Shown here: piece by piece, positions 22,930-35,905 of the stretch
How positions within the stretch are numbered: the first letter of the stretch is position 1
How the letters are laid out: every line of letters begins with the position of its first letter
Assembly: GCA_963969395.1 (NCBI GenBank)
Contig: OZ017797.1
Coordinates: 35,960,001-36,024,000 of the forward strand
Direction: 5' to 3'
Origin: Pseudoscleropodium purum
Lineage: Eukaryota > Streptophyta > Bryopsida > Hypnales > Brachytheciaceae
Length of the DNA stretch: 64,000 bases
The notes under the pieces: model-generated
What the model was told of the DNA's origin: nothing
The model's input: the letters and a program-made list of their open reading frames with translations, nothing else
The model's database searches: none
Translations under genes and position numbers: made by a program

Positions 22930-24880
22930 CAAAAGGTGAATGATTCAATTGACTTGCACAAAAACTTTGCAACACGAGGTCTATTGCAATGTTTGTCAAG
23001 CTAAACTACTTGAGACAACTTCACGCAAAAGTATGCCCATCATTTTTGTTTATGAACATGACTTCTTGTAGCAAGTGCTTTGCAAAGACCTAATTTTGCA
23101 ATAGATAAGAGAAGGTCACTGAACCCTTTTGTCAAAGAAGCCATGAGTAGGAGTACTTGCAGATGTAAAGGGATTTAAGTATAGCTTGAGAGTTGTGTGT
23201 TCTCATTCAACTACAACACTCATTAGGTGGCAGAAGAAAAATTCAGTATCCTCTGCAAGTCAACATTTGCATTCTCTTGCTACGAAACAAGAGAGTAAAA
23301 CACATCACAGAAAAATGAGTAAACTACCAAAGTCACAGCACTATACCAGGCTATGTACACTATACCTAAGATGAAGTTGAACTAGGAGGACCAAATTACT
23401 TCATGTATTTGAACATACATTAAATCCACTATGGTACAACATTCCAAGAAGACCGACTTGTGAAAGGTCCATATTTATGCCCCTTGAAGTAGTTGGAAAG
23501 GCTACTCTACTCTCCCAAAAACAAGTCTAGAAGTGAAAAAGTGCTACAAGAGTACTTGAACACCATCCAAAAACCATCACATGCTTGTAGGAATAACCAT
23601 CTTTCTCCAAAGGGTTTCAAGAAGAGGGCAAATATATGACCTCCCTTGTACCCAATCCTTTGCATTACTTTGCATACAATACTTAGTGATGCAATGACCT
23701 TCTACTGGTGGAATTTCAGCATTGGATGTGTTCTTGTGTAGCACAAACATGCAGTTCTTATGAAGCTCATATGCCCTCATTGATGCTCCTCGAGATGGAT
23801 CCCTTTCATCAAAACACTTTAGTTGTCCTTCAACAAAGTCATACACACTTTGAGTTGTGCTTGTGTTTCTGAAAGTCCTGGTATAGTTATAGTACTTCTA
23901 CCTCAAGTAAGTGGTACCATAAATGAAATTCAATGGCAATGTTGCTTTGGTTCAATACCTTGCACCAGAATAATAGATCTCTATTGTAGATTGATTTTTC
24001 TTGTTTTTGCCAACCACCACCACCCTATAACACTTGGTTGTAGAGTCCACCTCGATATCCATCATTTTGGGTGGTTTTAAGTAAATATACTACAGAGGCA
24101 GGAGTTAATGTTGAACTCTGGTCAAAAGATTCACCACAACAATGCATAGGGGATGGGCTTTACTGGGTTCCCATGTGGAGATAAAATAGACCAACCTACC
24201 ACTACATGCACCCATATCATCCCATCGGTTTTCATGACTAATGGGATTTCTCGGATACAATCGATAGGAATATTGCAACCTGAAAGTGCTCACATCATAT
24301 ATTGTCACAAGATATTCTGAATTACAATAAAAATTACTGAGTGAAAAACTTGCAATCATGGTGGGACTAGTTTCGTCAAGCGCTTGGTTGATTTCCAAGT
24401 TTACAGTAACCATGTCCCGGTTCCAATCTTTTGAATGACTACCCAGTTGAGTAACATCAACACTAGCTCAAAAGAAGATTGTTTCGAAAGCAAGCATTTC
24501 AATGATTCTCGGGTACTGATATCATACATGAATGCCTCCCAGAGCATTCACACCCTTCATCAATGGCTATGAAGTGTGACTCCGCATATATAGCTTCTTT
24601 TGATGTTTGAATAGTACTTCACTTGAGTAAGGAGGCTCACTCAGGCAGCCATGAAGAGTTGATAAAGTAGACAAGGTTTGAAAACAAGATTCCCAGTCTC
24701 CTTTCCCATCGAATAGCTTGTTGATGACGCTATTTGGAAAATTGAAGAGGCGCTCTTGATGAATGGCTAGGAACTTCCTTTCTAATCAGAACTTTAGTTC
24801 AGTTGTGTAGCATGACCTCATCGACTCCTTTTCATCAGCAATGGTAATCAGTGTGTAATCAGGGTTTAGGGTTTAGGTGC
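22930..24880 (-). pseudogene. Decayed protein-coding gene, family not recognised (copy C1)
   Basis: Minus-strand frames in a GC-balanced stretch read like real protein, broken by shifts and stops. In order they are a segment near 24770-24590 (LFNFPNSVINKLFDGKG), one near 24520 (WEAFMYDISTRESLK), a 102-codon frame 24413-24105 (ENRWDDMGACSGRLVYF; TWEPSKAHPLCIVV) and an 89-codon frame 23846-23577 (EIPPVEGHCITKYCM; DWVQGRSYICPLLETLW). The WEAF.YD and GACSGRLVYF phrases recall plant F-box/kelch proteins, but I would not assign a function. The 22930-23860 part has a second copy at 30340-31560, so this is a duplicated sequence. Loss of a continuous frame argues it is not functional. Confidence 0.45.
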
Positions 24881-26293
24881 AGTTGATGAATGGTAAGATA
24901 TTTACTTCTTGACCCTGTAAGAACGAGCTGGTTATTGAAGAAATCATCATTTTTAATACCATAGGAATCAATCGCTTAAAAAAATGGAAAAGTGTTTATT
25001 GGAAGTCAAACTATTGTAGAAGATGTTCCCTTTTCAAAACAAAAGTTTCAAGATGAATAGTTGCAATTTTGTCCAATACAAGAGAATTCTCTGTCATCCA
25101 TCAAACATTTAGTGTCCAACACACCGTTTTAGGGTTAATGACTGAGGGCTTCAGTTGTATGGCAACATCCTTTCATCAAGAAGAGTCCTTGAAATACAAT
25201 GGAGTCACATGATAGTTATTGCTTATTGCTTGTTTAACTATCTTTCTTTTTTTGCATTTTCAATTACTATCTAGTAGAATTATTCTTTGAATCTCCAAAT
25301 TTTCTATCTTCTACAAACATTGTCACCATCTTTGTAGTTCTAAGTCTCAAAAAAGAACAAAAGGACTTTCGACACCTCCATGGGCACTAAACTATGTTTT
25401 AATTGGTTGTTATTAGTCTTTTGCAATTGGTTGTTTTTTTAATTTAAATTTCATCCCTTTTGATTATGCTAGACAATTGAACCAAAATTTATAATAAACA
25501 CCTAAAAGATTGTAGCCCATAAATTCTTCAAAATACTTGTAGTCAAAGCAATTGAAAGTTAAAATCTACATCTATATTTATACATCTACAAATCCAACCA
25601 TAAGATCCTTTAGTTAACTTGTTTGGATACATCGTCTTAAAAATTTTCAAGTACAAAACTACCAATTGCAAGATCGTGATGCTTGAATATAAAAAAGAAG
25701 AATTTTCAACTCTTTCCAAAATAATGGTTAACCATGCAAAGATGGTACACACCAAATTAAGTAGTCCAATGGATGATAGAGTCCACCTATATAAGATAAA
25801 AGTGCATATGTTCATCTTTGTATATTGTGCAAATAGAAAAGATTTTGTACAATAGTTTGACCTCTAACAAGTAGAAGATTCACATTGTACCCCAAAAAAT
25901 GATTTTCATAGTTGTTAGCTCAACTTTATTGGGTTAAGTTTGTGATTCATGAATCATATTTTATAACTATTGACAATGTTTGACAATCATCATTAAATTA
26001 AGTAAATGTAAGTCACATTTCATTTGCAAGTATAGAATTTTGGACTAACTGTTGATCTTTATAGGATTAATCTCATATAGGTCACTTTTCCTATTCAATT
26101 CATAATATATCTAGTTTGAATAATTAAGTGTAGTCACAATTTAGTATAAATTGATTTAATTTATCAAAACTTGGGCTTTTTGTTTAGTTTTGAGCAAACT
26201 CTAAAGAGCTCAAAAAAGACCTTGGATAGGGAATTTAAGGATTAAGATTCTAAAATATTATAAATTATTCAAATGATCAAATGTTGAAACATT
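24881..26293. other. AT-rich DNA, nothing recognised
   Basis: Two opposite-strand ORFs near 25543-25855 overlap almost completely and show no domains; they are taken as chance. Confidence 0.4.
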
Positions 26294-26297
26294 TTAA

Positions 26298-28227
26298 CTC
26301 CTAAAGCTCTAAACTGCATTTTTTAGCAACACAACAATTTTTAGTAGGTCACTACTAATAGAATCTTTATTTTTTCATTAAAACTTTCACACAACACGTG
26401 CTCTAGAAGTAGCTTTAAGGCCCAACAATTTTCATAGTTTTTGACTATATGGTTAAAAAGTTATTGCATGATATGTAATTTTCATTGCTTAGCAAGCAAG
26501 CCGGGCAATTCATAAAATTTTCTTGAAAAATCACTTTTTGAATAAATAAAATTTTTAAATTGATTTTTTCTCTCTCTATGTATATATATGTGGAAAGCTT
26601 TGAATCATTTCATTTTGATGAATGAGATGAAAATTATGAGGAGTTTTAGCTTGCAGCTAGTTATAGAATTTCTACTCTAAAATAAATTTGAAGTCCATTA
26701 TTTATCTCAATTTTCAATATTATATTAAAAAAAATATAAAATCAAAGGATGAAAGTTGTTTAGTATAGCATTACAATCATTGTGATTGTCATTTTTCAAT
26801 TCCATAATTAAATTCTTAATAATTTAGTATTTTGAATCATTTTTTACTTCTTTCTACCTACTATTTTTTTTCCTATATGTTCTACAATTTCAAATGAACT
26901 TCAATTCTTTTCAAGTATGTTGCCAACTTCACTTGAAAAATTAATCCAAAGACTTGCAACCATTTTGGACTTTCCAACCTTCTACACCAAAATGTGTACA
27001 TCTTACAACTTGCATCTTTTCATTACATGTTGAAGAAATAATTAGAAATACATATGAAAAAATTCAAAAAAATTTATATTAATGCTTGAATGAAATATTA
27101 AGTAGTTAAAAAATAAGTTATGATTCAAAAAACTAAAAATTGTTAAAAATTTAGTTGTAGAATTGAAAATATACAATCTTTACATGTGTCATGTTGTAAT
27201 AAGAAAAACCTACATCTTTCTATTTTAAATTTTTTTCAAAAGTATTGAAAATTGAGTTCAAAGTATTTTTCTTCATAGAGATTCCAAAACTACCACCAAA
27301 TTCTAAAACTCCTCATAACATTCATCTTGCTAATCAAAATAGAATGATTTAAAGCTTTTCAAGTATATATAAATATAGAAAATCAAGCTCAAATTTTTAT
27401 TTTTTTTAAAAGTGAATTTTTTTCAGCTACCTAAGTTGTTTCAAATTTGAAAGCAACTTAGTATCATATAATAAATTTTTAATTATGTAGTCAAATATTA
27501 TGAAAATTGTTGTGCCTTGAAGCTATCCCTTAATCCTGAAGTGCTCCGACATTCAATTTCTGGACAATAAACAAATTGAAAACCAATTTTCTTTTTCATA
27601 ATTACTTGGATGAAAGTCATCTAATTTGTGAAAATACTTTATCAAGTTGTAGTGTTGTCTTATCTAATTGCTTGATTTGGTAATACTAGAGTATATATTT
27701 TTCTAAAATTACAAATATGGAAGTGTGTGAAGTGGTTGCCCAAGCTAAAATTTCATTGACTTTAATTCAAAACTGGCCATTTCCAAAAATGAGATATAGA
27801 TTTCGAAAACAAAAAAATTTCAAAAATCACCATACCAAGAGAACTTCATTTCAAATCCATTCCAATAAGTTTTACTCAAAATGTAATAATATTTTGCTTG
27901 TAATTGAATGTAAAAGGAATTTTGAAATTTTCCTTTCAAACTCTATAAAAAAAAGATATTGGTGATAGTAGTGGTAAATTTAACAATAAAAATGGAAGCT
28001 AAAACTCAAAATCTACCACTTTTATTCGTATATCAATTCCAAAATATTCTTCCAAATTGTACTTTATTAACAAATCCCCAAATTATCAATTCTAGAGAAG
28101 GATCTAGATGTTTAAGGGTTAACTACATATTTTGTAAAAATTTAAATGAAAAAATTTAAATTCCTTTTCTATATGGATGACCAAAATCTATGTGTTGCCA
28201 ATAAAATATACTTCAAGACTTCAAGGG
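26298..28227. mobile_element. Two family A copies head to head (A4 minus, A5 plus)
   Basis: 26298 to about 26990 is a family A copy in reverse. It starts with the right-end sequence (TTAA at 26294-26297 then CTCCTAAAG) and runs back to the middle of the element. About 27000 to 27545 continues in plus orientation with the second half (ATGTTGTAATAAGAAAAACC, then AATCAAAATAGAATGATTTA), and the right end is found at 28145-28227, followed by TTAA (28228-28231). Both copies lack their left ends. About 0.6 kb of extra AT-rich sequence (27545-28140) separates the body and end of A5. Confidence 0.55.
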
Positions 28228-28231
28228 TTAA

Positions 28232-30339
28232 GAAATCATTTAATGAATGATATAGATGCATTTTTCTTTAAAGAAAATTAGAATAATAATTTCAAAACAC
28301 CTTTTGAAAATTGAACTCAGTCATATACACAAAAAAATCCTAATTAAATTAGACATATGAAAAATACCAATTCTTTTCTCAACATTAGATGAGATTCATC
28401 TACTCAATAAGACCATGAATTCCCCTAGGTTCTTTAAGTGAAGGAATTCAACTTCACTACAAGAATCTAATGTGGTAAAGTGATTAACTAATTTAATAGT
28501 ATTACTTGATTCATTTTTACATATTTTTGAAAAAATTATTAATTTTTAAAATTAAATTAAACTCAATCAATTTTTAATTTTGAAGAAAATTATTCTTTAT
28601 TCTAACTAGAAATGGTTAATTCACAACATAGAAAATGGGCCTCCATTGGCCCTCTAATGCCTCCCCTTTAATACATACAATATACCATTTTTCATTTCTT
28701 ATATTAAAAGAAAATTGTAATACAATTTCATCCATTGTGTTTCCATCCGTACAACTTTTCATTCATTTATTTCTTGCTAAACCTTAACAACATCTCAACA
28801 TCTTCTCAATGAAAACAACCTTCCAACACGACAAAAACTTTTGATGTTGTTTCATTGTAAGGGATTCCATTATATTTATATACAACCCAAGCAAAAAAAA
28901 ATTGTATATCTCTAGTTTTGAACAAGTCCTTAGACAATTAGGAATTAAAGTAATTGCATTAATCTAATGACTTAATTATCTCAACTCCTAAAGGACCAAT
29001 TCCATTACCATATAGTCAAACTTTGTTCTTGAATTTCATTTAGCTTGTGAACTCATATTCAAAATTCAATGTGATATATTTGTTATATGAGAATATGTAT
29101 TATCTATCAATATAAAAAGAAATCTCTACTAGTAGTTTCATAAAAACTTACAATTCGTATAATTTTTGAACTAATGAGTGAAAACAAATTGGTAAAGATC
29201 TTTACCAAAAAAATTAATTTGAAAAAAATTAAGAGGTATAAGTCTTTATGAAAAATAACATGAAATTTTTTCAAATAATTGTTATTATTCTTTTGTTACA
29301 CCCAAAACATCCTTAGCAATGATCTTTAAATCAAATCAACACCATCAAGATAAATTTAGCCTTTCTATAATTGATTGATAAAATTTTGATAATCTTCTTT
29401 GAAAATAAAGACTTTTTCAATATATTTTAATTTTCTAAGAATTTTTTATGAAAAGAACTAATTATTGTGATTTTATTTCACAAAGTGTAGTATGTACTTA
29501 AAGAATGCTAAGGCCAAAAGTCAGTCCAATGGATGACTTTCAAGATTATTATAAGGATGAAGAATACACCTACTGTGTTAGTCTAAAAACCATATCATTT
29601 TTGGTAAAATACTTTGAAGATACTTTTAGGATTAAAATTATATACTTTTAACAATTTAAAATTTGGAATTTTATTTGATAATAATTTGGAATTTTGACCA
29701 AAATTAGAGGTCAGAATCAAAAAAGATTTTTTGTAATTTAAACTTTAGTTATATCATTTTTGAGAGAAACAACACAAATAAAATACATACCATGTTACTT
29801 TGTTTGGATAATACACAAACTTTTTAGTTCCAACAATTCATTTAATTTTTGGATTTTCTTAAAGTTTTGAATATGGATTAGAAAAAGAACTTATTGGGTT
29901 TCATTTCCTAAACTTTCAATCCAAATTTTAAAAATGAATACTTTGAAAGTTACAATGAAGTTTGACCAAGGCACATTCACTTTTGAGATGAGGTACTAGA
30001 AAAACAATGGAAGCCTCAAGGTTGTCAAACTACTTGGTCTAGAGTGTAGTAGCCTCTTGAAGTCCCATTCCTTTTCTAATGGAATGTTAAGGAGTTAATG
30101 ACATTGTTTAGAGGTGGAAATGAGGTTCAAGATGAAGACCCTTGTTGTGAAATATGCTTAATGACATGCCACAAAATGCTAATTATAAAAACTATAAATG
30201 GTTCTTTTAAATACGCAATGAGACAACACACTTATGTGAAATGTGGTATGTGACACAAAAAAAATTTGAATCCCAAATCAAGTAAGAAGACAATTGGTAA
30301 TGACAGATAGATAGGTGAGGCCCATTAATAAATGGGTAG
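28232..30339. other. AT-rich DNA, nothing recognised
   Basis: No ORF above 70 codons and no repeat pair seen. Confidence 0.4.
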
Positions 30340-31560
30340 CCCATTGGTAAGATGGGCTCAAAGCTCTACAACACAAATTTTATTGCAATGTCTACAATGC
30401 TCAACTACTTGAGACAACTTAATGAAAAAGTACGCACATTGACATTTGGGTTCACAAGCATGAAATCTTATTGCAACAATTGTGCTTCAAACAAACTCAT
30501 TTTATTAGTGGAGAAAATATGTCATTTTAATAATCTATCTAAAGGCTATGGCAATTTGATATGGAACTATGGAAGAATATGTGTAGAGCTTGAGAATTAG
30601 ATGACCGACCTCAATTACAATACTCATTGGATGGAAAAAGAAAAACTCATTATCCTGAACAAGTTTGCATCTATATTCTTGAGCTACCAAAAGAGCACAG
30701 TAAATTTGAACAATTCACGTAGACATGCGTAATATCAAAGTCACACCAAGCTACATAACATTAACATGTGACAAAGTTGCAATAGAGCACAAGCTCTATT
30801 ACTTTATTCACTAGGATACACACAATCTACTATCAATAGAACAACATTCCAAAGAGCCCAATCCATCAAAATCTCATATATATGCCCCTCAAAACGCTTG
30901 GATTTGTTACTCCACATTCTTGTAGATAAATCCAAATGCCAAAAAAAACAATGTTTGTTGTAACCTTGTACACTTGTCATACCAAAGCCTTCACATGCAT
31001 TAAGACTCTTGAAAGTGTCCAAATCCATTCTAGAGTTGCCTAGGTATGTTTTTTCTTATACCTAATCCTTTGCAGTATTCAGAACATGACATTAGAAAAA
31101 ATTTGAGGCCTATAAAAAGCTGCAAGTTTTGCACACTACAATGCAATTATGGAAAAAATAAAAAAATTTATTTTATTTTTTAAAATTTGGAATTTGATGT
31201 AGCACTACTTGTGCCACATCAGTGCCTCGTCAAATTGACTATTTTTTAATATTTTTTACATTTTTTCTGTTTTTGCATTATAGGGGTGCCAAAAGTTAAA
31301 AATTGATAGCCTTCCCTTGGCCTTAGATTTCATGTAATGTACTCAGTGATGCAATAAGCTTGTTGCAGCATTTCATGTGCAATGTATTTTCAACACCTGC
31401 TTGTGCAATACAAATATGTAGTCATTTTCCAAGTGCAAATTTATTTTCACAAACTTCAGAATGTTTTCACTACAAAGCTATAGTTATCCCTCAACAAAGT
31501 CATATACTCCAAGAAGTCTTCCAACCCCATATTTAGTTCTCAACCAAGTATTTGATTACA
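30340..31560 (-). pseudogene. Second copy of the decayed gene (copy C2)
   Basis: Matches 22930-23860 segment by segment in the same order: CAACTACTTGAGACAACTT (30401) against CTAAACTACTTGAGACAACTT (23003); CATATATATGCCCCTC against CATATTTATGCCCCTTG; CCTAATCCTTTGCA(G) against CCCAATCCTTTGCATT; CCCTCAACAAAGTCATA against CCTTCAACAAAGTCATA. The 74-codon frame at 31028-30804 (minus) is the longest remaining. A ~210 bp insertion (31105-31314) interrupts the similarity. Function unknown; clearly decayed. Confidence 0.45.
31105..31314. mobile_element. Possible MITE inserted in copy C2
   Basis: This stretch is absent from copy C1. Its ends are imperfect inverted repeats (GAGGCCTATAAAAAG on the left, GAAGGCTATCAATTTTT as the reverse complement of the right; inner blocks TTTTGCACAC.ACAATGCAA and TTTTGGCACCCCTATAATGCAA). 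No target duplication could be defined. Confidence 0.35.
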
Positions 31561-34500
31561 GAACATACTCTAGGCATGTAAATTTAGATATTTGATTGAG
31601 ATTTTTGCTTTGAATAAAGTAATTCATTTACCTTGATGTGACTCATTTTTCTTTGTAGAAACATCTATCTTTGTGAGAAGTGGTTGATTTTGGAAACACT
31701 AAGTTAAATTTAAAGGTACAATGCTACATTTGAGAATTTCATTGTAGGAGATTATAGGTAGTGGATTTCAACTCGATTGGAAATTGAGAGGATCAACATT
31801 ACAACATGCAAGCTTCTAGTGATTGATGCTTGTAGATATAGCCTAAAAATTTTATGAGAAAAGATTGATGTTTATTTCAGATATTGTATATGTAAAGTTG
31901 CTAGGAGTTCTATAAACAAACTTTGAGAAGTTTTAAGTATTGTTTGTTAACTTTGCACCATGATATAATGTAAAATTCATTGAATGGCCACCAAATTCTT
32001 TTGACCTCAATCCTTTAGAAAACATATGGAAGTAAATCAAAGATTGAATGCAAAAAGATCTAGATTCCACAACAAAAACCAAATGTGGATATCAATGAAT
32101 TTTGTATATTAGAATATACTTCAAAAGAGTATCCAAAAGCTCATTTCTATAATGCCAAGCCAAATGGAAGCTGTGATAGCAACTCAAGGTGGTAGTACTC
32201 GTTGATAGTGGATTTACGTCTTTGTTGCAAAGTAGTTGCTAGTGAGCAAGATATAATGTAAAATTCATGTTATAGTAGGCTTTTATAATACTATAGCTTT
32301 CTAATGACACCTATAGTCTAACTTTTTGATCTTTAGAGCTACTTTTTTTTGTGAACTTTATATATATATCTTATTCTATTTCTAGTATATAGTGGAAATA
32401 GAACTATATTTTATCATATAAGTGTGAAATGGGTTAAGTAAGTAGTAAGTAGTAAACAAATTAGCAATTAGAAAAGATAAAGAAAAAGCAATAAAGATAA
32501 AGATGAAGAAAAAGAAAAAGAAACCTAGGGTTTCAGGAGGCGTGTGAGAACGTTGCGTTGAAAGCAAGCGCTGCAACCTCTCCGATCACCCCCCGAAAAT
32601 TTGACATTTATCTTACTCCTACTCTCATTTTTCTCTCTCTCCTCCCATATTGTTCATCGTCTTCATTTTTTTGGTGCGTAATTTTGCGCTGTAAATTCAT
32701 CTTTTTAATATAATCTATGTGCGTTTATTTTCAGTGCTGTGAATTTGGGCGAGTGTTGTTTGGGGCATGCAATTCGTGTTTGCTGAATGCGTGTGTGTAT
32801 TTGAAAGATTGTATGCTTGTTGTTGAATTGTTTGGCTACTGTATACACTATAAGTTCCGGTGTTGGTGCCGAGTGGAAGATGGTGTATTGTTGAGCGGAT
32901 CGTAGATCAAGTTATTATAGTGATTGCGGTGGGGAAAATGTTGATTAATTCGAAAACTTGTGAATGCTGGTGAGGAATTTTGTGCAACAGACTAGTTGGA
33001 AGAATCAGAGTCTGCGAGTGGAGCCACGAAATCGGTGCTGTGAACGGGAGGGTGTGAGCGGGATTTTGTGAAATGAGAGTTTTGACTCAATCATCACAAG
33101 ATCGAAGGTTCAGATTGCACCAGTTTATTACTTGTGAATTTCACGTTGGTGTGGAGAAGCCTGTGAATGAGAGAGAGGACACTAAAATCGCTCCAGCTTC
33201 TACATGTGTGCACAGGTTGGTTTTAATTGGTTGATCAGATAAATTGAATGTGATTACTTTGCTAGGATGCATTGTTAGAAGTTAATGTGAGAGTGTGCAT
33301 TGCGTTAGAAGTGGCTGAATTCAATTGGAATTTATTTGTAGCCAGGTTGTGAATCGAAAATGTTACGGTCATAGTTTTGCAAAATCAGTGAATTTCGAAC
33401 TGGAATAACTTCTTGTGTATAAGGAATCAAGAAGTGTAAATCATACTGCTAGAAAGAGAAAAGAATTTCAGGTAGGATAGACTCAAGAAATTCTCAAATC
33501 GGACTAAAATCGCATGAGATATTAGACGTCGAAATCTAGTCTGTGCATATTGCGGGAAAGTATTAGGTTTGGGATTCAGGTCCCAAGATAGGGTGAGATG
33601 CCCGACAAGGTTCCAAGTTAGAGTTGAGACCTTGGGTGGATCTCAATTGAACTGTTGAAATCTCAATTGTTACCTGGTTTTTGAAACGAGTTGATACCTG
33701 ACTAGAAGTCTGGGAGTCTGCCGAGTATCAATCGGGGTAAAATAAAAATAAAATAAAAAGATAAAAATAAAAAGTTTAATAAGATATTTATTAAATAAAT
33801 AAAAAAGAATTTTGATTGGATGGTTGTAAGTATAATGTTTAAATGTGCTTTGTATTGATTTGGGATTGTAGGTAGTTGCTAACCCTTAATATTGGCCATA
33901 TTGTCCTAGAGCCTTGGGGTGACTTATTGTAAGCCTTTCCAAACCCTTAATTCTAATTTGTTTTGAAATATTGAATATATATATTTGTACTATTTTCAAA
34001 GTACTATAGTGGGCTGTACTAAAGTCTAAGTCCTACATTGCATCCATACACAAGTCAATCCATCCTGAACTATTGTCACAAGCCCTAGAACACTAGATAG
34101 GACAGAGACGTACATGTTGAGTCTCTTTCATTTTATAATGGACGGATAAATGTTTTCCTGGGTTTTAGTGGGATTAAGGGTGAATAAAACTCTAGATTTT
34201 GCAAATTTGTACATTGTGACCTTTGAGCACATTACGCTAGCCTTACATAGTTCATTCCCTAGTGTTCGAACTCGGATTTAGTGAAAGAGACTAGATCTAA
34301 AAAACTAGACTACAATACCCTATTTGATAACGTTTGTTAAATTTTTTTTCAATACATGACTATGTTTTCTTTCGATTTGAATATGTATGAAAGAAAACTG
34401 CAAAATACATTCAAGCTACATACATGAAAATTTAACCTACATAGTATGAACCTTTGTAACATGAAAGATGTGAACAATGATGTTTCCTACATATGTGTGC

Positions 34501-35519
34501 AATTAAATCTTAAAAAGTCATCACATCTATTTTTTAATTAATTATTATAAAAAATAATAAAAAATAAATAAAATAGTTCATTAAAAATGGAGTCCTTGTA
34601 TTTGGAGATTGAAATTTTATATGATGCTTAAGGTTCCATAAAGCAATAGAATTATTAGAATAGTTTTGATGGAATATATTTTAAATGGAGTTACAAACAA
34701 AAAGTTTGAAAGATTTTATAGTGGGGTTGCAAGACTTCTTGGAGGGTACCAATACAATAAGGTTTAATTCATTTACAAATTGATGTTTTGAAGCGTTCCA
34801 ATTTTAATTGCAAATTATAGAAATAAATTAGAATTTTTTGTCTTGCATAATTAACAACCAATTTTTATGCAATTCCAATCAAACATACTAAGTTTCAGTT
34901 CCCTCCAAACAAAATTTCATTGTTGGTGAATTTTTTAAGTCAATTTTCATGATATCACATAATATTTTATCGAAAAAAAATTGGTGATGAATATTTTTAA
35001 TTTTGATTGCATAGATATGTAGGAAACATCTATATGCACATCTTTCATATTAAGAAACACTACATTAAATAACAAAAATATGAATAAGGAAGAGTAAAAT
35101 GTGAGGCATCATATGACCAAAATTTGTGAAATAGATATCCACAAGCTTCAAAGTATATTCAAACTTTTAATTTTTATCATCTAATTTTTTTTCCAATGCC
35201 ACTAGCAACAACACCACCAACACTAACAATCCTACAACAAGAAACAATCCTACAACAATAGGCAACAAAGTAGGTGGCTCCGTCATTAGAAGAGTGAACC
35301 TCTAATTTGAAGAATGTCCTTTTTTTTAAGACAATCCAAACTCAATCTAGTCCTCCTTAGTCTTTAGATTTTAGAATTTTTGTTATTAAAAAATTTCTAA
35401 TGATACAAGAGAGGTTGTTCAAGGTCTCCAACATTCAATTTTGTTGTTGTTTTTTATAAAGAAAATATGAAATTCCTAAAACTAGTTCATGTTAGACTTT
35501 TTTTTGTCAATATTGTCAT
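31561..35519. other. Intergenic DNA with a GC-balanced segment at 32500-33730
   Basis: 32500-33730 stands out by higher GC, pyrimidine tracts (CTCTCTCTCCTCCC at 32632) and few stops, like a gene leader or an LTR/leader of a retroelement. The only ORFs are 62-64 codons and show no domain. The flanks are AT-rich, with A-rich simple sequence at 33737-33800. Confidence 0.35.
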
Positions 35520-35900
35520 AACATTGCATTTTTTTCCTATGTATTGTACAATTCCAAATGATCTAAATTTTTCAAGTACATAGCCAACTTACATTGAAGA
35601 ATGAATCCAAAGAAGCACTACCATTTAAGGTATTTTTTTATACAAATGTGGTCTCTTGAAGTACAGCTACCTATTTTTTGCACTGCTAAATTTTTCTTTT
35701 TGTCAATTTGAATACTAATATCTTCCAATCAATGTGGCAAAAATTTCTGAAATTTTTCCACATTTTTTCAAACCACCTTATTGCAAGATCCTACAGTTAT
35801 ATATGCAAAAAACTATTATTTTTCTCAAATTTTATATATGTAGTACAAATTGCAATTTTGGAACAATTTTGGTGAAAACATAGTCAAGGAACTTCAGGGG
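35520..35900 (-). mobile_element. Family A element, partial copy A6
   Basis: Reverse-orientation left half of family A. Its terminal sequence reads (minus strand) CCCCTGAAGTTCC followed by GACTATGTTTTCACC, and on the plus strand CAGGGG is followed by TTTAAA (TTAA at 35902-35905). It ends near the middle of the family at about 35520. Confidence 0.55.
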
Positions 35901-35905
35901 TTTAA

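Noticed and set aside
23577..23846. Exocyst Exo70-like identity based on the EIPPVEGHCITKYCM phrase
   Set aside because: Only one short resemblance; surrounding text does not follow the family.
32521..32540. CCTAGGGTTT as telomere-like repeat
   Set aside because: A single occurrence, also a common plant leader motif; no tandem array.
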